Of a stretch of DNA of 64,000 bases, positions 46,875 to 57,629 are shown one piece after another (position 1 is the stretch's first letter; every line of letters begins with the position of its first letter). Origin of the DNA: Rickettsia hoogstraalii. Its GTDB lineage: Bacteria; Pseudomonadota; Alphaproteobacteria; Rickettsiales; Rickettsiaceae. The notes below the pieces were generated by a model that did no database searches, was not told the DNA's origin, and saw only the letters and a list, made by a program, of their open reading frames with translations. The stretch lies in contig NZ_CCXM01000001.1 of NCBI RefSeq assembly GCF_000825685.1, positions 1,201,828-1,265,827 on the forward strand, in the 5' to 3' direction. The position numbers and the translations under genes were made by a program.

Positions 46875-47637
46875 AAGATTTTGAAACTGCCGATAGTGCC
46901 GCAAAAATCTATGATTTAATAATAAAAAATGCCCCTGATGATGTATCTTTTATTGATGTTGACGATACTATTATTGCTCTTAAATCAAAAACTTTTAAGA
47001 AGCCGCCTTATAATAAAATGATTGATAGAATTAAGGAAAATAAAAGTAATTATGATAATTATGAAGAAATTGTCAGTAATTGGCGGCTTCAGCGAAAAGT
47101 AATATTAATTGATGAAGAGTGGGCAGAAGTTATAAACAAGCTCAAGGCAAAGTTTCCTGTTTATGCTCTTACACAAATGAATACGGGAGAGTTCGGCAAT
47201 ATTCTTTCGACGCAAGATTGGCGATATAAAGAATTAAAGAGTCTAGGTATAGAATTTTCAGATAATGAAGAATTAGCAGCGTGTAATTCAGGACAAAAGG
47301 ATGATGCTGTTATAAAGGGATATTTATAACAGGTAATCATTCAAAGAGCGGTACTTTATCAAAATTTTCTGAAGAGCTAAATGCTAGTTTTATTGTATTT
47401 ATTGATGACCGTGCGAAACATGTGGAAGATGTAAGAGATTATTGTAAAAAGAATAAAATCGGTTTTTTAGGCATTTTATTTGACGGGCTTAAACATTTAA
47501 CGGGAGAACCTGATCCAAAACTTGCCGAATTTCAAGAATCATATTTAATAGAAAATGCTAAATGGCTTGAAGATGATGAAGCTTATAAATTAATGGTCGG
47601 GAATAATTATTTAGGTAAAAAATCAGTTTATACTTGA
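46871..47637 (+). pseudogene. DUF2608 HAD-like protein, frameshifted
   Basis: Frame 1 (46871-47329) begins right at the cyaY stop and includes the HAD motif-I-like SFIDVDDTIIAL (about residues 25-36). It stops at 47327-47329; the remaining fold continues one base out of phase from about 47318 (GIFITGNHSKSGTLSKFSEE, FIVFIDDRAKHVEDVRDYC, LIENAKWLEDDEAYKL) to TGA 47635-47637. The indel lies in the AAAGGGA stretch near 47317-47323. Same family as the partial gene at 2-436. DUF2608 proteins are predicted HAD-like phosphatases, many with signal peptides; this copy has none. Confidence 0.8.
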
Positions 47638-47693
47638 AATTAATAAAATTTATAATAAAAATTTTATTAAATTAACTTTACAAGATTAAAATT

Positions 47694-48529
47694 ATGGGAA
47701 ATACAATTGTAACGAGTGATTGTTTATCAAGACCATTGTTTATTGCGGCAAGTAATGGGGGATATAGAAGCTGTGAATAATATGATTGCTTCTGAACCTA
47801 AAACTTTAATTGATATAAGTTGGACTGAAGAACCATTGGATTTAGCTGGTAAAAGTAATAATATAGAAATTGCTAAATTATTACTAGAATATGGAGAAAA
47901 ATGTAATTTTCCAGAAGATAAGTATGGCAGTGATTTTGAAAAGATGATTAAATCATCTCAATTAGCACATAAAATTTTTAATTTAAAGGATTTAGATTAC
48001 AACGATATACAAAATTTAGAAATAGTTAAAAATGATTCTTATTTAAAAGAAATATTAATAACTACTTTCAAAAACGATATATTTCATTCGGAATATATAC
48101 CAAATGCTATTAGTATAAAAGTAAGCAGTAATTTATCTGAGTATTGTATGAGCATAAAAAATATTTATCAAAATAGATTTGAAGAAGCTTTAATGGAGTC
48201 ATTATTAGCAGTTATTATAGAACTAGAACTTCAGTATATAAATGAAGTAAAACAGTGTATTATAGAACTTAAAAAAAAATTTTGTTGAAGACAGTAATAA
48301 TAATTTTCAAAATTATCTAAAGAATATGGTTAATGATCCTGAAAAACAGCATACAAAAGAAATAATAAGAAACAATCCGAATTTAATAAAAATCATTGAG
48401 AAATTAACAAATAATAAACATTTAGATATAGAGTTGAGAAATAAAATTAGTAATTTTATTGATTTTGATTTTTCTAGTGACTCAGGCTATGATTCTCACG
48501 ATGAAGTATCAAATATAGGCGAAATATAA
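47694..48529 (+). pseudogene. Ankyrin-repeat protein with two homopolymer frameshifts
   Basis: ATG 47694 opens MGNTIVTSDCLSRPLFIAAS, which matches the first half of an ankyrin repeat; a shift at the G5 run 47757-47761 moves into the main frame (GDIEAVNNMIASEPKTLIDI, then PLDLAGKSNNIEIAKLLLEYG), i.e. two ankyrin repeats. The main frame ends at TGA 48286-48288; a second shift at the A9 run 48271-48279 restores FVEDSNNNFQNYLKNMVNDP and an acidic tail (DFDFSSDSGYDSHDEVSN) to 48529. The whole protein would be about 278 residues. Ankyrin proteins are candidate host-interacting proteins in Rickettsia; no signal peptide here. Confidence 0.75.
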
Positions 48530-48550
48530 AAAATTTTTTATTTGGGAGAT

Positions 48551-50192
48551 ATGCACTTAATAAAAACTTTTATATTGCTAATTTTAATTTTTATCTCAAA
48601 TCTAGTATTAGCAAATACTTATCGGCAGGTAAATTACAAAATAAACACCTTTGTCTAACATGCCTGTTTCAGCTATTAAAGTTGAAACAGAAATAATAGG
48701 CGATATGAGCGGTGAAGTTATTTTAGATTTACCCTATGCTTGGGCAAACGCTACATATTACAAGCAAATCAAAAATGTTAAGCTAGAATATCCTATTGGA
48801 AAGTTGCAGTTTAGAAATCAAGACTCAAATGAAGTTATTTTAAATACGGGAAAAATCAATATTATTCGTTTAAGCTACGAAATATATCAAAAAACCGGTA
48901 ATCCTTGTGATATCCACGAAGCAATAATTAGACAAAATCTAATTCATTCACCGGGTTATGGGCTTTTTGCTACTCCCGGCGATTTAAATGGAAATGACAT
49001 GATAGAGTTTAATATTGAATGGAATAATATTCCTGATAGCTGGAAAACAATATCAGATTATGGTCTTGGTAAAAGCATGAAATTTAAAGTTAAAAAGGAA
49101 GAGCTACTTAGTGCTTTGTATGCAGCAGGTGATTTACGTGTTTACAAAATTGTCGATCAAAAAAATCCTGTATATCTTTCTCTGCATGGTCAGTTTGATC
49201 TTAAAGATGAAGAAATAGCTTCTTATATAAATAAAATTATCAAGGGACAAAGAGCATTTTTCCATGATAATGATTTTCCTTATTATGTAATCAGTTTAAT
49301 TGAAGGTGATGAGCCTAATCACATGGGAGGAACAGGTTTAACAAATAGTTTTACCGCGTTTATTCCTCAAGGTTTAGACAAACAGGATTATATAACGTTA
49401 CTTGCTCATGAACATTTGCATAATTGGACAGGGAAGAAAATACGTAATAATTTAGAAGGATTAAATTATTGGTGGAGTGAGGGGTTTACCGATTATTATA
49501 GCAGAGTTTTAGCTTTGCGTGCCGAAGTTATAACACTTGAAGAGTTTGTAGAAGCATTTAACCAATTCTTTCAGGATTATTATTTATCACCTGTAATAAA
49601 TGAACCTAATAATTTAATCAAAACAGATTATTGGAAAGATTATGCAGTAGAGAAATTACCGTATTATCGTGGGTTTGTTTTTGCACTTTATTTGGATAAT
49701 CTCATTAAAGAGAATAATAGGAGTAAATCGCTGGATAATGTTATGCTTGATTTGTTTAAAACCTCAAAAGAACAAGATTTTTCAAGCGATTATTTTAAAA
49801 AAATAGTTAAAAATTATCTTCCAAAAGGGGTAGATAAAGAGATAAACGATAAAACTATAGATTTAGCTGATGTTACTAAAGTGCTGCCAATCGAGAAAAT
49901 AAAAATGGGTGCATATGACCGTGGTTTTGATAAAGATGCTTTAATAAATAATTATACAATAAAAAATATTGATGAAAATAGTAACGCTTATAAATCTGGA
50001 CTTAGAAACGGGGACATAGTTATAAAATACGATTTTCCTAAATGGGGTTCTCCTGATCAGATAGTTACAATCAAAACAACTAAAGGTGAGTTTAAATTTA
50101 GACCTGAAAGTGCTAATAAAAAAGATATATATAGGTTCAAGCCTAATTTGTCTAAAGAAGATAAGCTAAAAATCAAAAAGTTTTTTAGTTAG
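48551..50192 (+). pseudogene. M61 glycyl-aminopeptidase-like protease, signal peptide out of frame
   Basis: The 513-aa main frame (from 48651) is a complete M61 body: zinc site LLAHEHLHNWTGKK (HExxH near residue 255 to 259), WWSEGFTDYYSR with the third ligand Glu, and a C-terminal PDZ-like part (SNAYKSGLRNGDIVIK). The matching secretion signal lies just upstream in another frame: ATG 48551 behind GGGAG encodes MHLIKTFILLILIFISNLVL, cleavage near VLA-N, then VNYKIN, and stops at 48656. One indel near 48643-48650 separates the signal from the enzyme. Without it the protein would start at ATG 48651 or 48660 and stay in the cytosol. Confidence 0.8.
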
Positions 50193-50331
50193 GAATAACA
50201 TTTTAGCTATTTTTGGACCTCTTTGTAACTGAATAGTTAAAAATTTTATACATCTTAAAATTATACTTTTCTTTTTTTTATTTCTTTATATTATCCAAAA
50301 ATAACTTATAAACTAAATAATGAGGTATACA

Positions 50332-50904
50332 ATGAATTCTTTATTAAAAGTATTATATCCGAACAGAGTTGTAGAATATTTAAATACAAATTCTTATGCT
50401 CTAGATATTGTTAAAATAGTTATGGGAGTAGTTGCTATTTTTGCTTCGTCCCAAATAAGTATTCCTATAAAACCGGTAGCAATTACGATGCATAGCGTAA
50501 TACTTTGTATTATCGCTTTTACTTATAGTCCACGCCTTAGTTTTCTAACTATACTGACTTTCATTTTTGTAGGTGTAATGGGTTTGCCGGTATTCTGTAA
50601 ATTTTCTAGCGGGATAAATTATTTTTTAGGAGCAGCAGGAGGTTATTATCTCGGCTTCTTAATTGGAACTCCAGTTATGAGTGCTTTAAAAGATAAGCTA
50701 GCTGAGAATTTTGTAAACGTTACCATAATTTGTATTATCGGTCATACTATATTTTATCTATTCGGTGTTAGCTGGCTTGCAAGTATGATAGGTTTAAAGC
50801 AAGCAATTTATAGCGGATTTATAATTTTTATTCCCAGCGGTCTTGCTAAACTTTTTGTTTTCTCTTCTTTATTCTCTTACGTTAAGAACCTAAGACAAAA
50901 ATAA
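50332..50904 (+). CDS. bioY: Biotin transporter BioY
   Basis: A 190-aa integral membrane S-component of the ECF/BioY family with about six helices; the second region contains SQISIPIKPVAITMHSVILC, matching the conserved BioY 'P-x-P-x-x-x-Q/H' loop, and GLPVFCKFSSGINYFLGAAGGYYLGF is split by the typical G-rich turn. Start ATG 50332 has GAGG six bases upstream; ATG 50320 would use no ribosome site. No EcfA/T genes in the window, so it may act alone as solitary BioY proteins do. Nine bases before bioB. Confidence 0.9.
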   Translation: MNSLLKVLYPNRVVEYLNTNSYALDIVKIVMGVVAIFASSQISIPIKPVAITMHSVILCIIAFTYSPRLSFLTILTFIFVGVMGLPVFCKFSSGINYFLGAAGGYYLGFLIGTPVMSALKDKLAENFVNVTIICIIGHTIFYLFGVSWLASMIGLKQAIYSGFIIFIPSGLAKLFVFSSLFSYVKNLRQK

Positions 50905-50913
50905 TTTTTAGAA

Positions 50914-51804
50914 ATGAAAAAATGGACTTTTGACGAGGCTAAAGAAATCTTTAGCCTTCCGTTTATGGAGCTAATCTATCAAGCTCAGACAGTACACCGT
51001 ACTAACTTTGATCCGAATAAAGTTCAAATAAGCAGCCTCTTAAGCATTAAAACAGGTAGTTGTCCTGAAAATTGCAAATTCTGCCCTCAATCTGCACACT
51101 ATAAAACTGATGTAAAAAAAGAACCTTCTAAAGAAGCAGGTAGTACTCGCTTTTGTATGGGAGCTGCGTGGCGTGGTCCACGTGATGAGGATTTAAAACT
51201 GGTTTGTGAGATGATTAAGGAGGTCAAAAAATTAGGCTTAGAAACTTGTGTTACTCTTGGTTTATTAAAAGAACATCAAGCAGTTACGCTTAAAGAAGCT
51301 GGGCTTGATTTTTATAATCATAATATTGATACTTCTGAAGGGTTTTATGATAAAATTATTACCACTCGTACTTTTCAAGACAGGCTGGACACATTAGGAT
51401 ACGTTCGGGCTTCCGGTATGAAAGTATGCTGCGGCGGTATTTTAGGAATGGGAGAAACAAATGACGATCGTATTAATATGATCTTAACTCTTGCAAATCT
51501 TGAAGAACCTGCTGAATCGGTAACTATTAATAAGCTAATAAAAATTCCCGGTACGCCATTAGAAAATGTACAAGATATTGATCTATTTGATTTTGTTCGA
51601 GTAATAGCTTTGGCAAGAATAATGATTCCAAAATCTTATATTCGTTTATCGGCAGGTAGGGAACAAATGTCTGATGAATTACAAGCTTTATGTATTATGG
51701 CAGGCGTTAATTCAATATCCTATGGAGAAAAGCTTTTAACCTCAGCTAATCCAATGCCTAAAAAAGATAATGATTTATTTCAGAAATTGGGAATTACACA
51801 CTAA
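50914..51804 (+). CDS. bioB: Biotin synthase BioB
   Basis: A 296-aa radical-SAM enzyme that inserts sulfur into dethiobiotin. The CxxxCxxC cluster motif [16 protein letters not shown] is near residues 49-64, the second-cluster residues are in [13 protein letters not shown] and [16 protein letters not shown], and the C-terminus has the usual [19 protein letters not shown]. Complete. It follows bioY closely, and no bioA, bioD or bioF is present here, which suggests use of imported dethiobiotin or biotin-pathway genes elsewhere. Confidence 0.95.
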   Translation: MKKWTFDEAKEIFSLPFMELIYQAQTVHRTNFDPNKVQISSLLSIKTGSCPENCKFCPQSAHYKTDVKKEPSKEAGSTRFCMGAAWRGPRDEDLKLVCEMIKEVKKLGLETCVTLGLLKEHQAVTLKEAGLDFYNHNIDTSEGFYDKIITTRTFQDRLDTLGYVRASGMKVCCGGILGMGETNDDRINMILTLANLEEPAESVTINKLIKIPGTPLENVQDIDLFDFVRVIALARIMIPKSYIRLSAGREQMSDELQALCIMAGVNSISYGEKLLTSANPMPKKDNDLFQKLGITH

Positions 51805-51848
51805 TTTACCTTCATTAATTTTTTTAATTATTTATTAATTAATATCCA

Positions 51849-51877
51849 TTGACATGGTCTAATATTTAAGTTATAAT
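51849..51877 (+). promoter_or_regulatory. Consensus sigma-70 promoter
   Basis: TTGACA at 51849-51854 and TATAAT at 51872-51877 separated by exactly 17 bases, a perfect consensus match, which is unusual here. Transcription would start near 51884, 30 bases before the ATG at 51913 with its AAGGGG ribosome site (51900-51905). The driven gene is damaged (see 51913). Confidence 0.85.
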
Positions 51878-51912
51878 CGCTGCGTCACGATTTAATTTTA
51901 AGGGGAAAAATC

Positions 51913-52541
51913 ATGACAAAAATCTATACAGGGCCACAAACCTCAAAAAAACATCTAGTTACTTTGATAGTGCTACAATTCATTTTCAAAATGCTACCAA
52001 AGCTGCAGCAGATTTCACAATGTATGCTACCTTAGCAACAGAACATGCTATTAATGTGATAGAGAATGGTGCAAGTGCTGTACGTTCTATTCAAGGTGTT
52101 ATTTCTGATGTAAGCACTAATTATTCTTTTATATCTACATTTGCTCAAGCAACTGTAGCAAGCCTTGCAACTTTTGCTTATTACAATCCGCCTGTTCTTA
52201 TAGGTGCTTGTGCTTTAGGAGCAATTGCAATTTCGCCGTACGATTCTATCAAATGTGCAGAAAATACAATAAAAGCAGGGATAGCTGCAGGATATGTAGC
52301 TTGTGAAACTGTGGAAGGTTTAATGGCAGGAGCAGCAGGTATAGTTTCTCTTATTGCTGATAATATCTACGGTGATACTGCAGAACTTGCCGGTGCTATT
52401 AATACTAATATGATAGAGTATTATAGCTATTGCGAGCAGGCATTGTTGCATGGACCGATAAAACCCATTGTGTCACCCCGTGGCTTGATAGAGGTGAAAT
52501 TGAACCACGCAGCAATCCAGAAAATAATAACAAACTCCTGA
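51913..52541 (+). pseudogene. Ala-rich hypothetical protein, frameshifted and RPE-tailed
   Basis: ATG 51913 (MTKIYTGPQTSKK) leads into a short frame; a shift at the A7 run near 51948-51954 moves into the frame TSSYFDSATIHFQNATKAAA, which continues as an Ala/Gly/Ser-rich, weakly hydrophobic helical protein (TVASLATFAYYNPPVLIGAC, IKAGIAAGYVACETVEGLMA). From about 52427 the frame runs into a palindromic repeat that supplies the last 38 residues. Without the shift and the repeat the protein would be about 170-180 residues. I recognise no family; the glycine/alanine helices could be membrane-associated. Driven by a consensus promoter, so it was once strongly expressed. Confidence 0.55.
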
Positions 52542-52620
52542 GATTGCCACGCTCCTTTCAGTTGCTCGCAATGACGGTTAGGTGTCTACGCAACAATGCC
52601 TTGCGGGAATGACATAGAGA
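52427..52620. repeat. Composite palindromic element at a gene 3' end
   Basis: TATTGCGAGCAGGCATTGTTGC opens a composite like 479-738 but lacking the right inner hairpin: TGTCACCCCGTGGCTTGATA joins directly to AGAGGTGAAATTG. It closes with GTTGCTCGCAATGACGG and a CAACAATGCC fragment. It supplies coding sequence to the end of the 51913 gene. Confidence 0.7.
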
Positions 52621-52621
52621 G

Positions 52622-53965
52622 TTACGCACTAGTTAATCGTTTTATTATCTCTTCTCTATCAATCAAGGGTAAAACTCCTGCGATTTCCGGTCCTGATTCT
52701 CTACCGGTTAAAGCAAGGCGAAGAGGCAAAAATAACACCTTACCTTTCTTGCCTGTTATATTTGTTATTTCTTTAGTCCAAATGCTCCAGCTATCTTTAG
52801 TAATTTCTCCTTGCGGTAATAATTCTGCAGCTTGCTTTAAATAGTCCTTATCTAAATTTAGATTTTCTACATTCGGAGTTTTATGACAAATCTCCCACCA
52901 ATCTTTTACATCACGTAATTTTTGTAAATTGGGTCTTACCGATAACCAAAAATTTTCATCAATATACTCGGCATCGATTTCTTTAAGGCGGTCTTTTACT
53001 TCGTCAAAATCTAAACTTATTAATAATTTATGATTTAATCTTTCCAAATCTTCCGGCTGATAGATAGTCGGGCTTTTAGAAAAACTACTTATCTCAAATT
53101 GATTTGCTAGCTTCTCCATTGATTTATAAGGCAAGATTTGTGCCGATGAACCAAGTAAGCTAAAAAAGCTAGTTATTGCCATAGCTTCGATTCCGATTTC
53201 TTTTCTAAGAGTTGCGATCTCAAATCCCCCGACTCTTTTAGAAATTTTCTCATCCTTGTTAATAATTAGGCTTAAATGTCCAAAAGTCGGAGGAGTAGTA
53301 TTTAAAGCCTCAAACATTTGAATTTGAATAGCGGTATTGCTAACGTGATCTTCACCCCTAATAATATGAGTAATATCATAATCAATATCGTCAATAACCG
53401 AGCATAACATATAGGTTATACTACTGTCTGCTCTTATCACTATTGGATCACTTAAAGCCTTGCCGTCATATTTAACTTCGCCTTTGATCATATCATGCCA
53501 GCTAATCGGTTCATAATTTACCAAAAATCTATAATGCGGTTTTCTTCCTTGTTCTATATATTTTTGTATTTGTTCTTCAGTTAAATTTAAAGCAGCTCTG
53601 TCATAAATTAGCGGTAAACCTTTAGATAATTGAAATTTACGCTTTAATTCTAGCTCTTCAGGAGTCTCATAGCAGGCATATAATCTTTTTTTGTCTAATA
53701 ATAGATTTTTGATTTCATTATATCTACTTAAACGACTTAATTGATTAAATGTCTGATCCCAATTAAGATTTAAAAATTTTAAATCTTCTTCGATAGCGTC
53801 TTTATATTCCTGTTTACTACGCTCTAAATCCGTATCGTCAAATCTTAAAATAAACTGCCCGTTATGCTTCTTTGCATATAGCCAGTTAAGCAATGCTGTC
53901 CTGATATTTCCGACATGTAACATACCGGTCGGCGACGGAGCAAATCGTGTTATAACTTTTGTCAT
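52622..53965 (-). CDS. gltX: Glutamate--tRNA ligase
   Basis: A 447-aa class I synthetase. The HIGH-equivalent is [15 protein letters not shown] at residues 10-24, the KMSKS-equivalent [10 protein letters not shown] near 237, with [16 protein letters not shown] before it. Rickettsiales usually carry two GltX paralogues, one of which charges tRNA-Gln with Glu for later amidation; this sequence alone does not tell which. Intact, with a palindromic element upstream. Confidence 0.96.
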   Translation of the reverse strand: MTKVITRFAPSPTGMLHVGNIRTALLNWLYAKKHNGQFILRFDDTDLERSKQEYKDAIEEDLKFLNLNWDQTFNQLSRLSRYNEIKNLLLDKKRLYACYETPEELELKRKFQLSKGLPLIYDRAALNLTEEQIQKYIEQGRKPHYRFLVNYEPISWHDMIKGEVKYDGKALSDPIVIRADSSITYMLCSVIDDIDYDITHIIRGEDHVSNTAIQIQMFEALNTTPPTFGHLSLIINKDEKISKRVGGFEIATLRKEIGIEAMAITSFFSLLGSSAQILPYKSMEKLANQFEISSFSKSPTIYQPEDLERLNHKLLISLDFDEVKDRLKEIDAEYIDENFWLSVRPNLQKLRDVKDWWEICHKTPNVENLNLDKDYLKQAAELLPQGEITKDSWSIWTKEITNITGKKGKVLFLPLRLALTGRESGPEIAGVLPLIDREEIIKRLTSA

Positions 53966-53996
53966 TTTTACTTATTTTTTTAGTGTTTTGTACTAT

Positions 53997-54088
53997 CGTC
54001 ATTGCGAGGAGCGTAGCGACGTGGCAATCTCGTAAAATATCCTGAGATTGCTTCGTCGAATTACGTTGTAATTCTTCTCGCAATGACG
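53997..54088. repeat. Palindromic element (GTCATTGCGAG family)
   Basis: CGTCATTGCGAGGAGCGTAG and inverted TTCTCGCAATGACG arms with a CCTGAGATTGC core, between topA and gltX on the minus strand. Confidence 0.75.
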
Positions 54089-54100
54089 ATTATGACATTC

Positions 54101-56431
54101 TTACCCCTGTTTCTTTTCTAACTTCGCTTTATTATCTTCAATTAGTTTCATCGCATCATCTAAGCTTAAATTTAGAAAATCATATTTTTTTGGCACTGAA
54201 ATAAATTTACCCATATATTTTATGTAAGGACCGAATTTACCGTATCCTATCATAATTTCCTCGCTGCTATCTTTATGAATACCTATTTTTAGCGGTAAGC
54301 TTAGAAGCTTTAATGCCATCTCAAGTGTGATGTCGTTTTGATTCAAGCTAGCAGGTACGGGGCTACGTTTTGGCTTTACTTTGCCTTCTTGTTCACCAAG
54401 TTGAATATAAGGTCCGTAAGGTCCTTTTTTCAGATATATTTCTATCCCGTCTTTATCAGTGCCTAAAATTTTATTCTCATTAGGAATAGCGGAAGGTTCG
54501 CCTTCGTTTTCGTTATTATCGTTACCGCTAACAATAGATTTTCTGAAAGTACATTCAGGGTAATTACTGCATGCTAAAAACGCTCCGAACTTACCGAGCT
54601 TTAAGCTAAGCTCGCCTGTTTTACATGAAGGACAAACTTTAGATTCTTTATTCTCACCGAACAAGTGATAATCAAGGGCTTTCTGTACATAGCTAATAAT
54701 CTCGGTTATTTTTTGTTCGTTTACCGATTCAATATTATGGTTAAAACCGCTCCAAAAATTACTTAAGGCAGCTTTCCACTCAAGCTTACCTGCCGCTATT
54801 TCATCTAATTCATTTTCAAGACCTGCTGTAAAATCATATTCTACATATTTCTTGAAAAAACCGACCAAGAATACCGTTACCAAACGTCCTAATTCTTCAG
54901 GCATAAATCGTTTTTTCTCAAGAGAAACATATTTTCGATCTTGTAAAACCGATAAAATACTAGCATAGGTCGAAGGGCGACCGATCCCAAGCTCTTCAAG
55001 TTTTTTCACTAAGCTTGCTTCCGAATATCTTGGAGGAGGTTCTGTAAAATGCTGATTAGGAATAATTTCTTTAGTTTTAAGCGGTTCTTGTTCTTTTAAA
55101 GGCGGCAGCATTTTATTTTCTTCTTCAGCCTCATCGTCCACACTTTCACGATAAACCTTATAAAACCCGTCAAATGCTATAGTTGATCCGTTTGCTTTTG
55201 CCAAATATTCTTTATTTTCCGAAGCTAAATTTGCAATTACCAAATCCATTATAACATTTTCCATTTGGCAGGCTATAGTTCTTTTCCAAATTAGTTCATA
55301 GAGTTTATAATAATCCTTTTCTAGCTTTTCTTTTAAGCTATCGGGAGTATAAGTAATATTTGTCGGTCTTATTGCCTCATGAGCTTCTTGAGCATTTTTG
55401 ACTTTGGATTTATAAATTCTAGGGCTAGTCGGTAAATATTTATCGCCGTAACTTTTATCGATTAACTTGCGTATATCAGCTATTGCATCATTTGATAATG
55501 TAACGCCGTCGGTTCTCATATAGGTAATAAGCCCTATAGTTTCCTTACCTATGTCAACGCCCTCATAAAGTTTTTGTGCTATTTGCATAGTCTTTTTAGC
55601 ACTAAAACCTAATTTTCTTGCTGCTTCTTGTTGTAGTGATGAAGTAATAAAAGGAGGTTGCGGTGCTCGTTTTTGTTGTTTCTTTTCTATCTTATCAACA
55701 TGAAAATTTTGAGATTTTAATTTTTCAGTTAAATTTTTGGCGTCTTTTTCGTTAATAATTGAGAATTTTTCTAACTTCTGATCGTTTACGTGAGTCAATT
55801 TAGCAATAAAAGGCTCATTACTGCTATTTTGCATTTTAAGGCTAATATCCCAATATTCTTTTGACTTAAAACGCTCGATTTCATCTTCTCTCTCACATAT
55901 TAACCGCAGAGCCACAGACTGTACACGTCCCGCCGATTTACACCCGGGTAATTTACGCCATAAAAGAGGTGAAAGGGTAAAGCCGACTAAATAGTCTAAA
56001 GCTCTCCTTGCTTGTTGGGCATTTACTAAGTTAACGTCAAGTTTCCTAGGGTTCTCAACGGCATGAATAATTGCTTTTTTAGTGATTTCGTTAAAGGCTA
56101 CCCTTTTGAAAAAATCATCGGATTTAACTTTATTCTTTTCTTTTATCACCTCTGCAACGTGCCATGAGATGGATTCACCTTCACGGTCAGGATCGGTGGC
56201 TAAATATATCGCTTCGGCTTTTTTTGCATCTTTAACTATTGCATCTACATATTTACCGGTTTTATCGGAAATATCATATTTCATTGCAAAATTTTCATCA
56301 GGTAATACTGAGCCTTTTTTAGAAGGTAAATCTCTAATATGACCGAATGATGCAATGACCTTAAACTCATCACCTAAATATTTATTTATCGTTTTTGCCT
56401 TTGCAGGCGATTCTACTATTACTAATTTCAT
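54101..56431 (-). CDS. topA: DNA topoisomerase I
   Basis: A 776-aa type IA topoisomerase that relaxes negative supercoils. N-terminal TOPRIM domain MKLVIVESPAKAKTINKYLG with LATDPDREGESISWH (about 77-91); the catalytic Tyr is in GLITYMRTDGVTLS near residue 307. Downstream are GIGRPSTYASI, one four-Cys zinc ribbon (CPSCKTGELSL ... CSNYPECTF) near 600 and degenerate C-terminal repeats. ATG 56431 directly follows the dprA stop (56432-56434), the dprA-topA order seen in many bacteria. Confidence 0.97.
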   Translation of the reverse strand: MKLVIVESPAKAKTINKYLGDEFKVIASFGHIRDLPSKKGSVLPDENFAMKYDISDKTGKYVDAIVKDAKKAEAIYLATDPDREGESISWHVAEVIKEKNKVKSDDFFKRVAFNEITKKAIIHAVENPRKLDVNLVNAQQARRALDYLVGFTLSPLLWRKLPGCKSAGRVQSVALRLICEREDEIERFKSKEYWDISLKMQNSSNEPFIAKLTHVNDQKLEKFSIINEKDAKNLTEKLKSQNFHVDKIEKKQQKRAPQPPFITSSLQQEAARKLGFSAKKTMQIAQKLYEGVDIGKETIGLITYMRTDGVTLSNDAIADIRKLIDKSYGDKYLPTSPRIYKSKVKNAQEAHEAIRPTNITYTPDSLKEKLEKDYYKLYELIWKRTIACQMENVIMDLVIANLASENKEYLAKANGSTIAFDGFYKVYRESVDDEAEEENKMLPPLKEQEPLKTKEIIPNQHFTEPPPRYSEASLVKKLEELGIGRPSTYASILSVLQDRKYVSLEKKRFMPEELGRLVTVFLVGFFKKYVEYDFTAGLENELDEIAAGKLEWKAALSNFWSGFNHNIESVNEQKITEIISYVQKALDYHLFGENKESKVCPSCKTGELSLKLGKFGAFLACSNYPECTFRKSIVSGNDNNENEGEPSAIPNENKILGTDKDGIEIYLKKGPYGPYIQLGEQEGKVKPKRSPVPASLNQNDITLEMALKLLSLPLKIGIHKDSSEEIMIGYGKFGPYIKYMGKFISVPKKYDFLNLSLDDAMKLIEDNKAKLEKKQG

Positions 56432-57590
56432 CTATTTATTATAAACTAATGATATTTTATTGCCGGCGTGACGTATTGCTTTGCTGGCAAGTTCTAATTC
56501 TAATATTACCATATATATAATAGGAAGCGGTAATTCCGTTTCTTTTTGTAAAAATTCAAAATCTATAGGTACTGCCGATAATAATTCCAATATAGCAGTA
56601 CGCTCCTTTTGTGAGGGTTCTTTAACATATCTAGTATTTACTGTTCCTAGCTCAACAAAATCCTTAAATAATCTATCATCTTTTTTCATAAATTCTTCAT
56701 ATTGCGGTAAATTAGCTACAATATCGTCCACTGATTCCACTAAATATGCTCCCTCTCTAATCAATTTATTTGTACCTTGACATCTTGGATCTAAAGGAAA
56801 GCCGGGAACGGCAAATATTTCCCTATTTTGTTCAAGTGCAAATTTTGCAGTTATTAATGAACCGGATTTTAAGCTTGCTTCTACTATCACTACTCCTAAG
56901 GCTAGTCCCGATATTATCCTATTACGCTGTGGAAAATGTTTTCCAAGCGGGGTAGAGCCGATAGGTAACTCAGCTAATATTAAACCTTCTTCTGCTAAAT
57001 TTTCAAATAGTTTTTTATTTTCCGGTGGATATATATGATCAATACCGCCTGCAATAACTCCGATAGTTTGAGAAATTGCAGCTTGATGTACGCTGCTATC
57101 TATCCCCCTTGCTAATCCTGAAATAGTTATATACCCTTCTTTTACTAAATCATTTGCAATTTTATGAGCAAAGCTTCTTCCGTTTGCAGAAGCGTTTCTT
57201 GCACCTACTATTGCAACGCATTTATTATGATTTAATAACTCTATATTACCTTATATAGCTTAATATTGGCGGTGGATCATAAATTTCAAGTAATAATTTT
57301 GAATATTCCGGAGATTTATATGTGATAATCTTAGCATTGTCTTTTTCGAGAAGCTCTAACTCTTTTTCAGCATCGCTTTTACTGAAAATTTTAATTGGTT
57401 TTGACTTTCCGCCTCGCAATGAAAAATCCGGAGCGTTATCTATGGCAGTTGCTGCATCACCGAATAATTTAATTAAACTAAAGAAAGTTTTAGGACCGAT
57501 ATTTTCACTCCTAATAAGACGTAAAATATTAATTGTTTCAATATCATAAGATATTTTAGAGCAGAAAATAATTCTTTTAGCATTAGGTAA
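56432..57590 (-). pseudogene. dprA: DNA-processing protein DprA/Smf, frameshifted
   Basis: The N-terminal part reads from about 57590 (NILRLIRSENIGPKTFFSLI helix-hairpin region) to YDPPPILSYIR and a TAA near 57249. The main Rossmann fold continues in the adjacent frame: GNIELLNHNKCVAIVGARNA, ISGLARGIDSSVH, GVIAGGIDHIYPPENK, FPQRNRIISGLALGVVIVEA, and a C-terminal winged region to 56432. One extra A in the ATAAGGTAAT stretch near 57247-57252 accounts for the shift. No clear start codon is found after the in-frame stop near 57595. DprA loads RecA on incoming single-stranded DNA. Confidence 0.85.
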
Positions 57591-57629
57591 GTTTAATTAG
57601 TATTGTGGACGGGTTCTAAAAAAGTGTTG

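Noticed and set aside
57322..57549. 75-aa plus-strand frame
   Set aside because: Antisense of the dprA N-terminal part.
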